Below, piece after piece: positions 33,990 through 46,612 of a DNA stretch of 64,000 bases. The notes beneath the pieces are model-generated. The model was not told where the DNA came from. It ran no database searches and worked only from the letters and a program-made list of their open reading frames with translations. The stretch spans positions 126,501 to 190,500 of the forward strand of contig NC_134418.1 in assembly GCF_030867145.1 (NCBI RefSeq), read 5' to 3'. The DNA is from Opisthocomus hoazin. Its lineage: Eukaryota; Chordata; Aves; Opisthocomiformes; Opisthocomidae. A program made the position numbers and the translations under genes. Numbering within the stretch: position 1 is the first letter of the stretch; every line of letters starts with the position of its first letter.

Positions 33990-35410
33990 GACAGAGAGAG
34001 AAAAACGACAGTGAACAGGGAAAAAGGTATTAAGAAACAAAGAAAGGGTCAGACGAAGAAGAGGGTGGTTAGGGTTGGAACCCCAACACAAACCAGCAAG
34101 GGGCTAGTGGACAGAGAGAGAGGAAGAGAAGAAAGGGCCGGGAAGCAAGACAGAGAAGGAGAGAAAGGCAAAAAGGGAGAGCCGGCTGGACAGGGACGTA
34201 TAGCAAGAAACAACCAGACAGGCAGCAGGACAGAGACACAGAGACAGAAAAACTGGGGGACAGGAACCAGGACAGAGTGACGGCCAGAGGAAACAAGGGC
34301 CAGGGAGCAGGACAGCGATGGAGAAAGAAGCACTGCGGCAGCAGGGTAGAAAGAGAAGGAAGAAAGGCCAGAAGAAGGATGGGGAATGAAAGAGAAGGGA
34401 AAGAGAAGGACAAGGAGCAGGACAGATTGTCAAAGAAAGGGAGTGGGACAAGGTGATACTGAGAGAGAAAAAGGGGACAGGGAGGCAGGATAAAGTGAAA
34501 GACAGGCAAAAATAAGAGACAGGGGAGCAGGACAGAGACGGAGGGGGAAACGCCTCGGCTGGGCAGCAGGAGAGAGAGGCGGAGAAGGGGAAAAACAGCA
34601 CAAAACCTAGGACGGACAACCTGGGTGGGTGGGGAGCAGGTCAGAGAGCCGGAGAAAGGAAAAACACTGCTGTGGAGCAGCAGAGGGGAACGGAGAAAGA
34701 AAGAGAGCGAGGGGGAGCAGGGCAGAGAAACGGAGAGAGAAAATAAGTGACGGGGAGCAGGGCAGAGCACTAGGAAGACGAAAATAAGACAAGGGAGAAG
34801 ACCGAGGAGCTCAGAGAGAAAGAAGGGTCGAAAGAAAACGCCAGAGAGGTAGAGAAATCAAGAAAAACAGGGACGAGGAGCCTTGGAGAGACGGAGCACG
34901 AAAATGTTGGGCCGGTGAGCGCGAAAGAGGGAGAGAGAGACAGGGGCAGGGGGAGGAGATGAAGAAGAAAGGAGAGACAAAGATGGCAATGGAGCACAGG
35001 ACACACAGGCAGAGAGAGAAAAAGGACAGTGAACAGGAAAAAAGGGACCGAGAAACAAAGAAAGGGTCAGATCTAGACAAAGAGACCAAGAAGGGGGGGT
35101 GGCGGGGGGGGGGTGCAGGGAAACCCCAAAACAAACCAGCAAGGGGCTACAGGACAGAGAGGGAGAGAAAGGGCCATGAAGCAGGACAGAGAAGGAGAGA
35201 AAGGCAAAAAGCGAGAGCTGGCTGAACAGGGACGTATAGCAAGAAACGGCCAGACAGGCAGCAGGACAGAGAAACAGAGACAGGGAGCCGGCTAAAGAAA
35301 TTCTGGAGGGAGAAAAGGAGGGAGAGGGAGCAGGACACAAACACAGACAGAAGACGGGAGGTACAGGGAAAGGGAAAGAAAAGGAAAAAGAAAAATAAAC
35401 CAAACAAAAC
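33990..35410. repeat. Purine-rich minisatellite, unit 3
   Basis: Counterpart of 6,518-7,925, with longer G runs near 35,095-35,113 than in unit 1. Confidence 0.8.
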
Positions 35411-36511
35411 AATCACAGCAGCGTGGGAGAGAGGAGGATCCAGGGGAGGGCCCGGGACGCAGAAGAGGAGCGACAGGGCCCCGAGGGCCCACCACTCACC
35501 GCAGCTCTCGCTCTCGGCGCTGCCGGGAGACTCTGCTGCTTCAGGCGCTTCTCTCTCCTGCTCTCCTCCATTCCTCTTCCGTAACTCCGGTCGCTTGGCT
35601 GTCCTACACCTAAGAAAAAACACGCATGTGTCGCGGCTCTTAGGAGACGAGGCTCCCTAGGCACGTAGCCTCGCTCGCTCACGCGCTCCACAACCGTACC
35701 ATGCTGCTGCTGGTGACACATACAGACCCTGCGGGACACGCTGGCGGCCTGGCCTGCTGCGGGCTACCAAGAGGGAGCCTTCCTCACCCGCAGAGGCAGG
35801 CTCTCTCCTGCCTGCAGCGCCAGGCAGCTGCCAGCCAGGTGGCCTTCCATTTCTTCTTCTTCTTCAGCCTTCTCGGGACTCTCCAGCTTCAGCCCCGCCA
35901 GCTCCCGTCCGCAGCCACTCAGCGCTCCGCCTCTCTCTTTTTGCCCCCACGACGCCAGGAGACCGAGGCCCGGCACACACAGCCCTCACAAGCCTGGAGC
36001 GGGCGCAGCCAACGGCATCCCCAGGGCAGGAACGGACAAACGCGTCCTCAGCGCGGCCCCTGCCACAGAGAAAGAAGCAGCGGCGACCGCGTTAAGGGAC
36101 ACTGAGGCACGCTCGAGGCCCAGTGTGCCGCCCGCACCACGGGCCTTGGGGGAGGCCGGGGGCTCCGGGACAGGCTTCAGGGGACGTGCTGGAGCTGGGG
36201 GCGGCTGCGCGGGGCGAGCGGGGCCAGGGGAGCGCTGCCGAGTTGGGGGGGCGGTGTGCCCGCCTCCTTCCCCCCTTCCCCTCCGTCACCTCCCGCCTCT
36301 GGCCCCGGGGCTGCCCGCACCCGCCTCGCCTCCAGCGCACCGGCAGCCTGTCGCAGCGGACGGCTCGAAGCTTCCCGTCCCACCACCCTCGGGCAGCCAC
36401 CACGCACCCCCGCACCCGCCGGAGGGGAGCCCGCGCCTCACCGCTGGCCTCTCTGCTCCCCCGCCGCCCCGGCACCCGACACCAGGGCGCCGCCATGCTG
36501 CTGCGCCGTAC

Positions 36512-36528
36512 CGCGCATGCGCTACGTG
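36512..36528. promoter_or_regulatory. Weakened NRF1-type site, block B, unit 3
   Basis: CGCGCATGCGCT, followed by ACGTG without the full E-box seen in the other B copies. Confidence 0.45.
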
Positions 36529-37130
36529 CCGACGGCGCGCCGGAGTGGCCAGTCCCCAGTCCCTGCGCGGAACGCCGGGCTGCAGTACCGCATTGCGGCC
36601 AGGGGACGGCGCCAGCGGACACGGCGCGGCGCCCACGCCCGGCCCCACCTCCGGGTCCAGGCAGCGCGCGCCGCCGGCACGGGGCGGCACCTCCGCACGG
36701 CTCCGGGCAGCGCCCTGCCGCGCGCCTCCTGCTCTGGGCAGCCCCCGACTCGCGGCTCCGACACGGCGCCGCACCCCCGCCGCTCCTTGCCCCCGACCCG
36801 GACCCCGATCTCCCGGGGGCTTTTCCCCAGGACCTGCCACTCCATCCACACCCCCACACACCCCGCGCTCACCTTCTCCCTCGCTGCAGCCGCAACCCGG
36901 CTACGGCTCTGCTCCTCCCTCGACTCGCACCGGCCCCTCCACAGCCACCCGGGGCACGGCAGCACCGGGCCCTCCACCGGCAGAGGGAGGGGCCGTAGCC
37001 ATCAGCCGTGCTGCCCGCACCTGGGGCTCCTCCGGCCCCGGCCCACGGCTGGATCCCACGGTGCCGTCATTGGGCAAACACAAAGACCCTCTGAAGCCGT
37101 TTGGGCATTTCAGCAAGCAGGCAGGCGTCC

Positions 37131-37136
37131 TTTATT
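37131..37136 (-). terminator. Poly(A) signal, model C, unit 3
   Basis: Same context as at 9,656. Confidence 0.6.
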
Positions 37137-37199
37137 GCAGCACCGGACACACAGGGCACGGCTCCTCCCAGCGCGCACAGCACCTGTGCCACTCGAGCG

Positions 37200-37325
37200 G
37201 CAGTACCGAATTTTGGTCACCGGGTGGCAGCAGCGAGCTCTTGCACACGGCGCCACCGCGCATTCGCGTCTCCCGAGCCGCAGTACCGAACTTTGGTCAC
37301 CGGGTGGCAACAGCGAGCCCTGCGG
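37200..37325. repeat. 80-bp tandem repeat, contracted, unit 3
   Basis: Only two starts remain (37,200 and 37,280), about 1.6 copies. Confidence 0.9.
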
Positions 37326-37518
37326 CATGCCCGGTCGAGGCGTGCCCGCACCGCTTTCTGGGGACCGGACGCAGCGGGAACGCTGCAGAAAAACACACGG
37401 AACTGACCACAGAACTACCCTTCGTCCCGCGCAGCGGGGGCTGTGGCGGGACCAAGGACAACGCCTCGTCGCACATGCCCGAGAGCAATGCGGCTGCCCG
37501 GCAGCCGAGTCCCTGAAA

Positions 37519-37655
37519 ACGACACCTCCCGGCATGCCCTGGCTAGCAGGGCTCGGCCGCCCGGCAGCCGGAAGACTACACCTCCCGGCATGCTCCGGGG
37601 AGCAGCGTGGCCGACCGCGCGCCCCGCGCCCCAGCACTACAGCTCCCAGCACGCC
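37519..37655 (+). promoter_or_regulatory. Triple SBS promoter, unit 3
   Basis: Sites at 37,519-37,538, 37,575-37,594 (last base changed) and 37,636-37,655. The motifs are kept although surrounding bases differ from units 1 and 2. Confidence 0.65.
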
Positions 37656-38129
37656 GCGGGAGCTGCGGGCCTCGGCTTGCGGGGACACCGTGCCCGAAAT
37701 GGCGCTGGACCCCCGCCGCTCCTTGCCTCCCACACGGACCCCGCTTGGCAGGTACCCTCGCCCGCCTCGGGGCTTTCCCCGGGACCCGCCGCTCCATCGA
37801 CCGCCCCGCGCTCACCTTCTCCCTCGCTGCAGCCGCAGCCCGGTCACGGCTCCGCTCCTCCCTCGGCTCGCACCGGCCCCTCCACGGCCACCCCGGTCAC
37901 GGCAGCACCGGGCCCTCCACCGGCAGAGGGAGGGGCCGTCGCCATCAGCCGTGCTGCCCGCACCTGGGGCTCCCCCGGCCCCGGGCCCACGGCTGGAGCC
38001 CGGCAGGAACAGGGGGCCGTCGCCCCTGCCCCACAGCCCGTCCCCTCCTCCCCTGGGCTCTGGCGCAGCCTCTCGTCCCGTGCAAACCACGCACAAACGC
38101 AGCCGCGAGGGCAAAAGGGACTGCAGGTC

Positions 38130-38135
38130 TTTATT
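38130..38135 (-). terminator. Poly(A) signal, model A (from unit 4)
   Basis: TGAATAAA form. Confidence 0.6.
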
Positions 38136-38358
38136 CAGTCACGCACCCAGCCAGTCCCGGGAGACGCTCTGCTCCGGGGCTCGGGGCCCCCGATGCTCCC
38201 TCTGCCCCTCCGACACCTCGGCAGTCCTTCCCGCAGCTGCGCCCGTTGCTCCAGCGGGGAACACTCGGTCAGTCCGTTCCGGGAGCGATGCGCTGCTCGG
38301 CAGAGGCCGCCAAAAATGAGGAGCAGGGCGCAGGCCACTACAAGAGAGGAGAAAAGTG

Positions 38359-40525
38359 ACAGGTGGCTGGACTGCGGCGGTGTAACGAGAAAGCACGAAG
38401 CAGGGAAAGGGACAGCGAGAGAAGGACGGGGACAGGCAGTCCCACAGAGATGGAGAAAGAAGCAGCAGGAAGAGAGGAAGAGTGGCAGCAGAAAGAAGAA
38501 GAGGGAGCAGGACAGAGACCGAAAAAGGATGGGGGAGCAGGACAGAGGCGCAGAAAAAACCTGCAACGGGCAGCACGACAGGAAGGGAGGAAAAAAGAAT
38601 AGGGGCAGGGACCCGGACTGAGACAGATGGGGAAAGACAAAAAAAAAAAGCTACAAAAACAGGGCAGAGAGGGAGGAATGAGACAACATGGACAGGGAGC
38701 CGGGACCGCAAACGACGGAGGGAAGGGGCGAGGGTGGGCAGGACAACACGAAACAAACCACATAGCTACACGCTACAGGGAAAAGAGGGAAGACTTAAGA
38801 AGTAGGGAGCGGGAGCTGAACAAAAGAGAGCCAGAGAGGAAAAAGCCAGAGAGTAATGCGTACAGAAAGAAAGGGGGGGGGGATTCTAAAACAGGGTCAT
38901 CGGGGAGACAGACACAAGTAAGAAGGACAAAGGACAAAAGCAACAGGCTACGAGGTGGAGAGGGAAGAATCAATGAATATGGACAGAGCGCTGGCCAGAG
39001 AGAGACCGAGAAAGGCAAAAGATGGCACGGGTGACAGGGCAGAGAGGGACGAATTTAAAAACCAGGCACAGGGAGTCGGACAGAGGGAAAGGCAGAAATA
39101 AGAGGAGAAAAAGTGACGGGCCACGGGGCAGAGAGGGAGGAATGGATAAAGAGCAACAGGGGACCGGACAGAGCACAATGGAGAATGGAAAAAAAGCAAA
39201 AGCACGCTCCAGGGAAGACGGAGGGACTGAAGAACAGCGACCAGGAGCTGGACAGCGAGACACAGAGGAAGACCAAAAAACCAACGAAACAAAACCAGTG
39301 ATGGGCTACAAGATGGGCTGGGGGAAACACAAAACAGCGCCAGGGAGCTGGACACAGAGAGATGGAGACAGACAGACCAATAGCGTGGGGCTACAGGGGG
39401 CAGAGGAACGAATTAAACACTGAGGACGGGGAGCCAGACAGAGAGAGAGGGAGATCGCGGAGAACAGTGGTGGGTGCAGGAAGAAGAGGTAAGAGTTAAT
39501 AAATGGGGACAGGGAGCCGCACAGGGAGGGACCGAGAAAGGCAAACACAGCAGCAGGGCATAGGGCAGAGAGGAAGAACTAAAAAACAGGGGCAGTGAGA
39601 CAGACATAGAGAGATGGAGAAAAGAAAAAAGCAATGGGTGATGTGGCAGAGAGGGAGGACTTAAAAACAGGCACGGGAAGCAAGAAAGACTGAAAGGGGG
39701 GGGGGGCGGCGCTGAATCCAATAGGCAACAGGATGGAGAGGGAGGACTTAAAAGTGAGGGACGAGAAGCTGGGAAGACAGAGAGGTGGAGAAAGAAACAG
39801 AATCACAACACGCTACAGTGCCAAGAAGGAAGAAGCTGAACAACAGGGACAGGGAGCCAGACAAAGAGAGCCAGAGAAAGAAAAAATACCGACGGGCCAC
39901 AGGACAGAGAGGGAGGAATGAAACAATAGGGATCCGGAGCCGGGCAGTCAGAGAGGGAGGAAGAAGAAATAGCCAGGGGCAATAAGGCAGAGAGAGAAGG
40001 CGGCAAAAACAGGGATCTGGACCAGATCGATGACAAAAGACAAGGACAGTGATGGGCTATAGGGAGGAGAGGGAGGAATGCGAAGACAGGGGCGAGGCGC
40101 CAGATGCGGAGCAAGGCATACAGGAAGTACAGCAAAAGCTAGAGAGCAGAGAGGGAGGAATTAAACCACAGGGATAGGGAGCCGGGGAGGGAGCTGGAAA
40201 AAGGGATGGAGGAGGGGAGACGAGGAGGAATTAAAAAATTGGGATCCAGAGCCCGAGAAAGAAGTAAAATTGCCACAGGCTAAATAAAGGGCCCAGAAGG
40301 AAGAAATTGAAAACCAGGGAGCAGAAGCCAGCCAGAGAGAGACGCAGAAAGGAAAAACCACGATGGGCTCCCAGATGGAGAGGGAGGAATTTCAAAAAGG
40401 AAGGGAGCGGGAGCCATACACAGAGAGACAGAAAAAGGGAAGATAGCAACAGGCCACAGGGCAGCGAGGGAAGAATTGAAAAGTAGGGACAGGAAGCCGG
40501 ACAGAGCGCAACGAGAAAGAAATGG
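38359..40525. repeat. Purine-rich minisatellite, unit 3
   Basis: Counterpart of 11,031-13,190. Confidence 0.85.
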
Positions 40526-40531
40526 CCGGGG

Positions 40532-41038
40532 GGGAAACACAGCACCACCACCTGCGACAGGCTACAGGGCTAGCCCAAGCTGGCCAGTGGAAATATTCCG
40601 TACCACAGACGTCACGCACAGCTTATAAATGGGGGCTGGCTGCGGGGCAGGAATCAGCTCTTGTCGTTTCCGCGAGTTGGAACCCGCTCTCGTCCGGGAG
40701 GTCAAACTATTTTGGAATTTAGCGAAACTTGCGATTTCCGGGTTCCGCAATCGCTGTTCGGGGACTGCCTGTGAATCGGTCATCGGGTGGTGAGAGAAAC
40801 TGTACTGCGTATAGTTTGGTTCGCATGTGCGTTGTTGCAATTATTATCATCGTTATTAGAATTATCAGCAGTATTTCCTTTGTTGCCTTACTAAACTGTC
40901 TTTATCTCAACCGACAAGTTTGACCTTTTGTCCATTTGTCCTCCGCATCCCGCTGGGGAGGGAACGGGCCGGGGGTGGGGGCTGTGAGCGAGCAGCTCTC
41001 TAGTGCTTAGTTGCCGGCTGCCAAGTTAAACCATGACA
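40532..41038 (+). mobile_element. Solo LTR remnant at unit 3/4 junction
   Basis: Same element and orientation as the other junctions, with the TATA box at 40,624-40,629 and the 3' end at 41,038. Confidence 0.75.
40608..40629 (+). promoter_or_regulatory. LTR core promoter, unit 3/4
   Basis: The CRE-like GACGTCAC and TATAAA are conserved with the same spacing. Confidence 0.55.
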
Positions 41039-42190
41039 GACAGAGAGGGAGGAATTAAAAAAAAACAGGACTGGGAGCAATCTACAGAGAGACGTCCGGG
41101 AACGAAAGTGTAAACAGCACTGCGTACAGGGCAGAGAGGGAGGAATTCAACAAAAATAGTAAGTAAAGACAGGGAGCCGGACAGAGGGACACAGAGACAG
41201 AGAAAACAGCAATGGGCTACAAGACAGAGAGGGGGGGATTAAAAAATCCTGGCGGGGAGCCGGACCGGGAGAGACGGCCAAAGAAATGAAATCGCGCCGT
41301 GGCACAGGGAAGACAGGAGGACAACACTGAAAACCAGGGCCTGGGAACTGGAAAGAGAGCGCCAGAGAATGAAAGAACTCCTGACGGGCTCTAGGGCAGA
41401 GACAGGAGGAATGAAAAAACAGGGGCGGGGAGACAGAGAGAGACAGAGAGAGAGAAATAAGAGGGGGGGAAAGCAACAGGCCGCAGGCTCCGGAGGGAGG
41501 AAGTGCGAAAGAGGGGCTGGGAGCCGCACAGGGAGAGGGTGGAGAAACAGACCTGCAGAAGTGACAGGGTATGGGGCAGAGAGGGAGGAACTTAAAAAAA
41601 TCAGGACCTTGAGCCAGAAGAGACGGAGAAAATAAAAATGGTGACGGGTAACAGGGCAGAGAGGGAGGAATGAAAAAACAGGGACAGGAAGCCAAAACAG
41701 AGAGACTGCGAAGGCAAAAAGTCCCGACAGCTTCCGCAGAGAGGGCGAGGAACTGAAACTTAGAGACAGGGAGTTGGACAGAGAGAGACAGAGAAAGAAA
41801 AAGAGAAAAAAGACGGAGATGCAGAAAGGGAAAAGGAGCGACAGGACAGAGAGGGAGGAATTCAAAATGAGGGGCAGGGAGCAGAATAGAGAGAGATAGA
41901 GAAAGAGGCAGACGCGCAACGTGCTACGGAGCTGAGAAGGAAGACCTTGAACCAGAGGGACAGGGAGCCGGACAGAGAGTCCCAGAGACGGCAAAAGTAC
42001 CGACGGGCTATAGGGCAGAGAGGGGGGAAAGCAAAAACCGTGATCGGGAGCCAGACAGAAAGAGATAGGGAAGGAAAAAAAAGCCACGGGCTACAGGGCA
42101 GAGAGAGGGAGGACCTAAAAGATGGGGACAGGGAGCTGGTCAGAGATGGAGAAAGCAGGTACACGGGAGCGGGGAGGGGGTTGGAGGGGG
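41039..42190. repeat. Purine-rich minisatellite, unit 4
   Basis: Counterpart of 143-1,290 and the most substituted copy. Confidence 0.85.
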
Positions 42191-42500
42191 CAGGGAGGAA
42201 AAAAAAGCCAAAAAGCACAGCAGTGTGGGAAAGAGAGGGATCCAGGGGAGAGCCCGGGATGCAGAAGAGGGGCGACAGGGCCCCGAGGGCCCGGCACTCA
42301 CCGCAGATCTCGCTCTTAGCACTGCCGGGAGACTCTGCTGCTTCAGACGCTTCTCTCTCCTGCTCTCCTCCCTTCCTCTTCCGTAACTCAGGTCGCTTGG
42401 CTGTCCCCCACCTAAGAGAAAACGTCCATGTCTCGCAGCTCTTGCGAGACAAGGCTCCCTAGACACGTAGCCTCGCCTGCTCACGCACTACGCGCAGGAA

Positions 42501-44150
42501 CAAGACAAGAGGGAAAGAGAGAGAGAGAGAGAATGACGAGCGGGCAGCAGAACTGACGGATCAAGAGAGAAACTGAATCAGGGGAATAAAGAACGCTGGA
42601 GGGAGACAAACGTACAGGCAACAAGCCAGATGGACGAGGGCAGGAGACACACAGATCAGGACAAAGAGGTGGAGAAAGTGAAAACAGTGATGGGCTGCAG
42701 GATGAGAAAAAAGGCCAAGGAGCAGGACAGAGGAGAATAACGGGACAGCAAGCTGGACAGGGGCATATAGCAAGAAACAAAGGGACAGGCAGCAGTATGG
42801 AGATATACAGACAAAGAGTTACGGGGAGGATGGAGGACAGAGAGAATGAGAGAAAAGGGACAGGGAGGGGGGCACAGATGGAGAAAGAAATGCTGGCGAC
42901 AGAGAGAGGAAGAAAGCGACAGGACAGAGGCAGAGAGGTAGAGAAAGGAAGAAAAAAGTAGCGACGAGTAGGAGGCCAGAGGCACAAGGAAAAGACAGGA
43001 GGAAGGACAGAGTGACAGAGAAAACCGGTGAGGGACAGGACGCCAGAAAGAAAGATACTGTGAAAGAGAGCGCGACAGGGAGCAGGACGCTGGGACAGAC
43101 AGCAACCGAGAGCAACCGAGAGAACGGCAGCGAGGTGGAGCACAAGAGAAAACAGGGACTGAGAGCAAGACCGAGGGGTGAAGCAATAAATAATGGGGCT
43201 GGGGAGCAGGACAGCAGAAGAGAGAGACAGAGAAGGGGACACATAAGACAACCGCAAACTGAGAGGGAGAAGGAGAAGAGCACAGAGGGTCACAGACAAA
43301 AAGAGAGGGACGGCAGAAAGAGAAAAACAAGACGAGGGAGAAGGACTGAGGAGCAGAGAGAAAAAAGTACAGGGAAAAGGACAGAGATGCAGAAAACAAG
43401 GCAAGACTGGAGCCAGAACACAGGGCAAAACTGACAAGGACAGGCAGCGCAACAAAGGGATGGAGGAGGAAAGAACAGTGATGGGCCGCAGCACAGAGGA
43501 AAAGAGAGAAAAAGAGCAAGAAGAGCAAGAGAAGGAGAATGACAGGAGGGTGTAGACAGAAAGACTGGGACACGTCAAAGGGGCACTTGGGGGATACACA
43601 CATCGGAAGGGTAGAAAGGAAAAGGGAGGGATGGGGAGCAAGACAGCGTGATAGAGCGAGACGGAGGAAATGGAGTGCAAGGGCGCAGAAAAGCAGAGGT
43701 ACTGGGAAGAGGAAAGAACGTCAGGGAGAGAAAGGTGAGGGTGGGGAGCAGGAGAGAGGTAGAGAACAAAAAAAATAGCCACAGGCAGAATAACAGAAAT
43801 ACGGAGAATAAAAAATTACTTCCAGGCAGCAGGACAGAGGCACAGAGCAAGAGGAACAAAAAACCACAGGGAGAAGGACGGGTAACACACAGCATGACAC
43901 TGCGGGAGTGAGAGGACGGAACAGGGCAAGGCAGAGGAATGAGGAGCAAAAAAAAAAAAACAACCCAGCAAACAGAAAGGGAACTGGACAGAGATAGGCA
44001 GCAGGGCACAGAGATGGAGAAAGAAAAAACAGCAACAAGGACAGGGAATGAGGAATAGAGAGGAAAAGAGCGGGACAGGGAAACAAATACAGACAAAAGA
44101 AGGGGAGGTACAGGGAAGGAAAAGAAAAGCTGGGGGGGGGGGGGAGGAGG
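42501..44150. repeat. Purine-rich minisatellite with short poly-G tract, unit 4
   Basis: Counterpart of 1,614-3,262. The G run is only 13 bases (44,132-44,144) and the GA run is shorter. Confidence 0.85.
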
Positions 44151-45238
44151 AGGAATCACAGCAGCATGGGAGAGAGAAGGATCCAGGGGAGGGCCCGGGA
44201 CGCAGAAGAGGAGCGACAGGGCCCCGGAGGCCCGCCACTCACCGCAGATCTCGCTCTCGGCGCTGCCGGGAGACTCTGCCGCTTCAGGCGCTTCTCTCTC
44301 CTGCGCTCCTCCCTTCCTCTTCCGTAAGTCCGGTCGCTTGGCTGTCCTACACCTAAGAAAAAATGCACATGTGTCGCGGCTCTTAGGAGACGAGGCTCCC
44401 TAGGCACGTAGCCTCGCTCGCTCACGCGCTCCACAACCGTACCATGCTGCTGCTGGTGACACATACAGACCCTGCGGGACACGCTGGCGGCCTGGCCTGC
44501 TGCAGGCTACCAAGAGGGAGCCTTCCTCACCCGCAGAGGCAGGCTCTCTCCTGCCTGCGGAGCCAGGCAGCTGCCAGCCAGGTGGCCTTCCATTTTTTCT
44601 TCTTCTTCAGCCTTCTCGGGACTCTCCAGCTTCAGCCCCGCCAGCTCCCGTCCGCAGCCACTCAGCGCTCCGCCTCTCCCTTTTCGCCCCCACGACGCCA
44701 GGAGACCGAGGCCCGGCACACACAGCCCTCACAAGCCTGGAGCGGGCGCAGCCAACGGCATCCCCAGGGCAGGAACGGACAAGCGCGGCCCCTGCCACAG
44801 AGAAAGAAGCAGCGGCGACCGCGTTAAGGGAGGCCGAGGCACGCTCGAGGCCCAGTGTGCTGCCCGCACCACGGGCCTTGGGGGAGGCCGGGGGCTCCGG
44901 GACAGGCTTCAGGGGACGTGCTGGAGCTGGGGGCGGCTGCGCGGGGCGAGCGGGGCCGGGGAGCGCTGCCGAGTTGGGGGGGGTGCCCGCCTCCTTCCCC
45001 CCTTCCCTTCCGTCACCTCCCGCCTCTGGCCCCGGGGCTGCCGGCACCCGCCTCGCCTCCAGCGCACCGGCAGCCTGTCGCAGCGGACGGCTCGAAGCTT
45101 CCCGTCCCACCACCCTCGGGCAACCACCACGCACCCCCGCACCCGCCGGAGGGGAGCCCGCGCCTCACGGCTGGCCTCTCCGCTCCCCCGCCGCCCCGGC
45201 ACCCGACACCAGGGCGCCGCCATGCTGCTGCGCCGCAC

Positions 45239-45250
45239 TGCGCATGCGCC
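45239..45250. promoter_or_regulatory. NRF1-type site, block A, unit 4
   Basis: TGCGCATGCGCC; minus-strand ATG at 45,223-45,221. Confidence 0.55.
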
Positions 45251-45817
45251 ACGCGCCGACGGCGCGCCGGAGGGGCCACAGCCTGCGCGCAACGCCTGGC
45301 TGCAGTACCGCTCCGGGTCGGGGCAGCGCGCGCCGCCGGCACGGGGCGGCACCTCCGCACGGCTCCGGGCAGCCCCCGACTCGCGGCTCCGACACGGCGC
45401 CGAACCCCCGCCCCTCCCTGTCCCCGACACGGACCCCGCCCTCCCGGGGGCTTTTCCCCGGGACGCGCTGCTCCATCCACCTCCCCCCCCACCCCGCGCT
45501 CACCTTCTCCCTCGCTTCAGCCGCAGCCCGGTCACGGCTCCGCTCCTCCCTCGGCTCGCACCGGCCCCTCCACGGCCACCCCGGTCACGGCAGCACCGGG
45601 CCCTCCACCGGCAGAGGGAGGGGCCGTCGCCATCAGCCGTGCTGCCCACACCTGGGGCTCCCCCGGCCCCGGGCCCACGACTGGAGCCCGGCAGGAACAG
45701 GGGGCCGTCGCCCCTGCCCCACAGCCCGTCCCCTCCTCCCTTGGGCTCTGGCACAGCCCCTCGTCCCGTGCAAACCAAGCACAAATGCAGCCGCGAGGGC
45801 AAAAGGGACCGCAGGTC

Positions 45818-45823
45818 TTTATT
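45818..45823 (-). terminator. Poly(A) signal, model B, unit 4
   Basis: TAATAAA form, as at 4,941. Confidence 0.6.
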
Positions 45824-46040
45824 AGTCACGCACCCAGCCAGTCCCGGGAGCCGCTCTGCTCCGGGGCTCGGGGCCCCCGATGCTCCCTCTGCCCCTCCGA
45901 CACCTCGGCAGTCCTTCCCGCAACTGCGCCCGTTGCTCCAGCAGGGAACAGTCGGTCAGTCCGCTCCCAGAGCGATGCGCTGTTCGGCAGAGGCCGCCAA
46001 AAATGAGGAGCAGGGTGCAGGCCACTACAAGAGAGGAGAA

Positions 46041-46612
46041 AAGTGACAGATGGCTGGACAGCGGCGGTGTAACGAGAAAGCACGAAGCGGGGAAAGGGAC
46101 AGCGAGAGAAGCACGGGGACAGGCAGTCCCACAGAGATGGAGAAAGAAGCAGCAGGAAGAGAGGAAGAGTGGCAGCAGAAAGAAGAAGAGGGAGCAGGAC
46201 AGAGACCGAAAATGAAGAACGGGGAGCAGGAAGGAGATGCAAAAAAAAACCCTGTAGCATTGAAAGAGGAAAAAAGAATAGCGGCAGGGACCTGGGCAAA
46301 GAGAGATGAGGAAATAGAATAGAATAGACATGGAGAAAGCAGTAGATCTGTGACGCGCTATGGAGCCGAGAAGGAAGGCCTCAAATCAAGGGACAAGGAG
46401 CCAGACAAAAGAGCACCAGAGACAGCAAAAGTACTGACAGGCTACAGAGCAGGAGGAAAGCAAAAGTAGTAACCGGGAGCTGAACAGAAAGAGGGGAAGA
46501 AGGAAAAAAACGCCACGGGCTGCAGGGCAGAAAGAGGGAGGACCTAAAAGATGGGGACAAGTCAGAGACAGATGGAGAAAGAAGGTACACAAGAGCAGAA
46601 AAAAAAATAATC
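46041..46612. repeat. Purine-rich minisatellite, unit 4
   Basis: Counterpart of 5,166-5,735. Confidence 0.8.

Larger units (their letters stand above)
32242..37050 (-). other. Transcription unit B, unit 3 copy (variant)
   Basis: First exon ATG 37,002-37,000, donor after 36,873; exon 2, 36,059-35,788; 110-bp exons 35,609-35,500 and 33,252-33,143; terminal exon from 32,469 with AATAAA at 32,267-32,262. Exon 2 of this copy uses a polypurine run of AGAAGAAGAAGAAATGG where others have a longer A run. The enlarged 75-bp minisatellite sits in the intron. Confidence 0.5.
37111..37995 (-). other. Transcription unit C, unit 3 copy (short repeat)
   Basis: First exon ATG 37,945-37,943, donor after 37,816; terminal exon from 37,382 to AATAAA at 37,136-37,131. 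The terminal exon is about 160 bp shorter because two 80-bp monomers are missing. The first-exon frame stops after GGAEP, as in the other C copies. Confidence 0.4.
27265..40896. repeat. Macrosatellite unit 3 (13,632 bp, variant type)
   Basis: The left quarter, to about 31,350, matches unit 2 base for base where I compared it. From there to about 38,000 it carries a second sequence type shared mostly with unit 5: a different spacer after the G run at 31,367, two extra 75-bp monomers at 33,472-33,989 and an altered block B. The 80-bp array in model C is reduced to about 1.6 copies. The right end again matches the common type. Confidence 0.96.
38110..45680 (-). other. Transcription unit A, unit 4 first exon to unit 3 terminal exon
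   Basis: First exon ATG 45,633-45,631, donor after 45,504; exon 2, 44,791-44,531 (261 bp, about 11 bp shorter than the usual 272); 110-bp exons 44,352-44,243 and 42,411-42,302; terminal exon from 38,337 with AATAAA at 38,135-38,130. Exon 3 and part of exon 2 are block B-type sequence, so this copy is a hybrid of A and B. The terminal exon of this model is the most substituted in the window, but its acceptor and poly(A) signal are intact. Confidence 0.45.

Noticed and set aside
36256-38319. A 687-codon plus-strand open frame through block B/C of unit 3
   Set aside because: It is Pro/Arg/Ala/Ser-rich, has overlapping long open frames in other frames and on the other strand, and runs through the 80-bp repeat and a promoter with poly(A) signals on the opposite strand. 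Length is explained by high GC content and the scarcity of stop codons.
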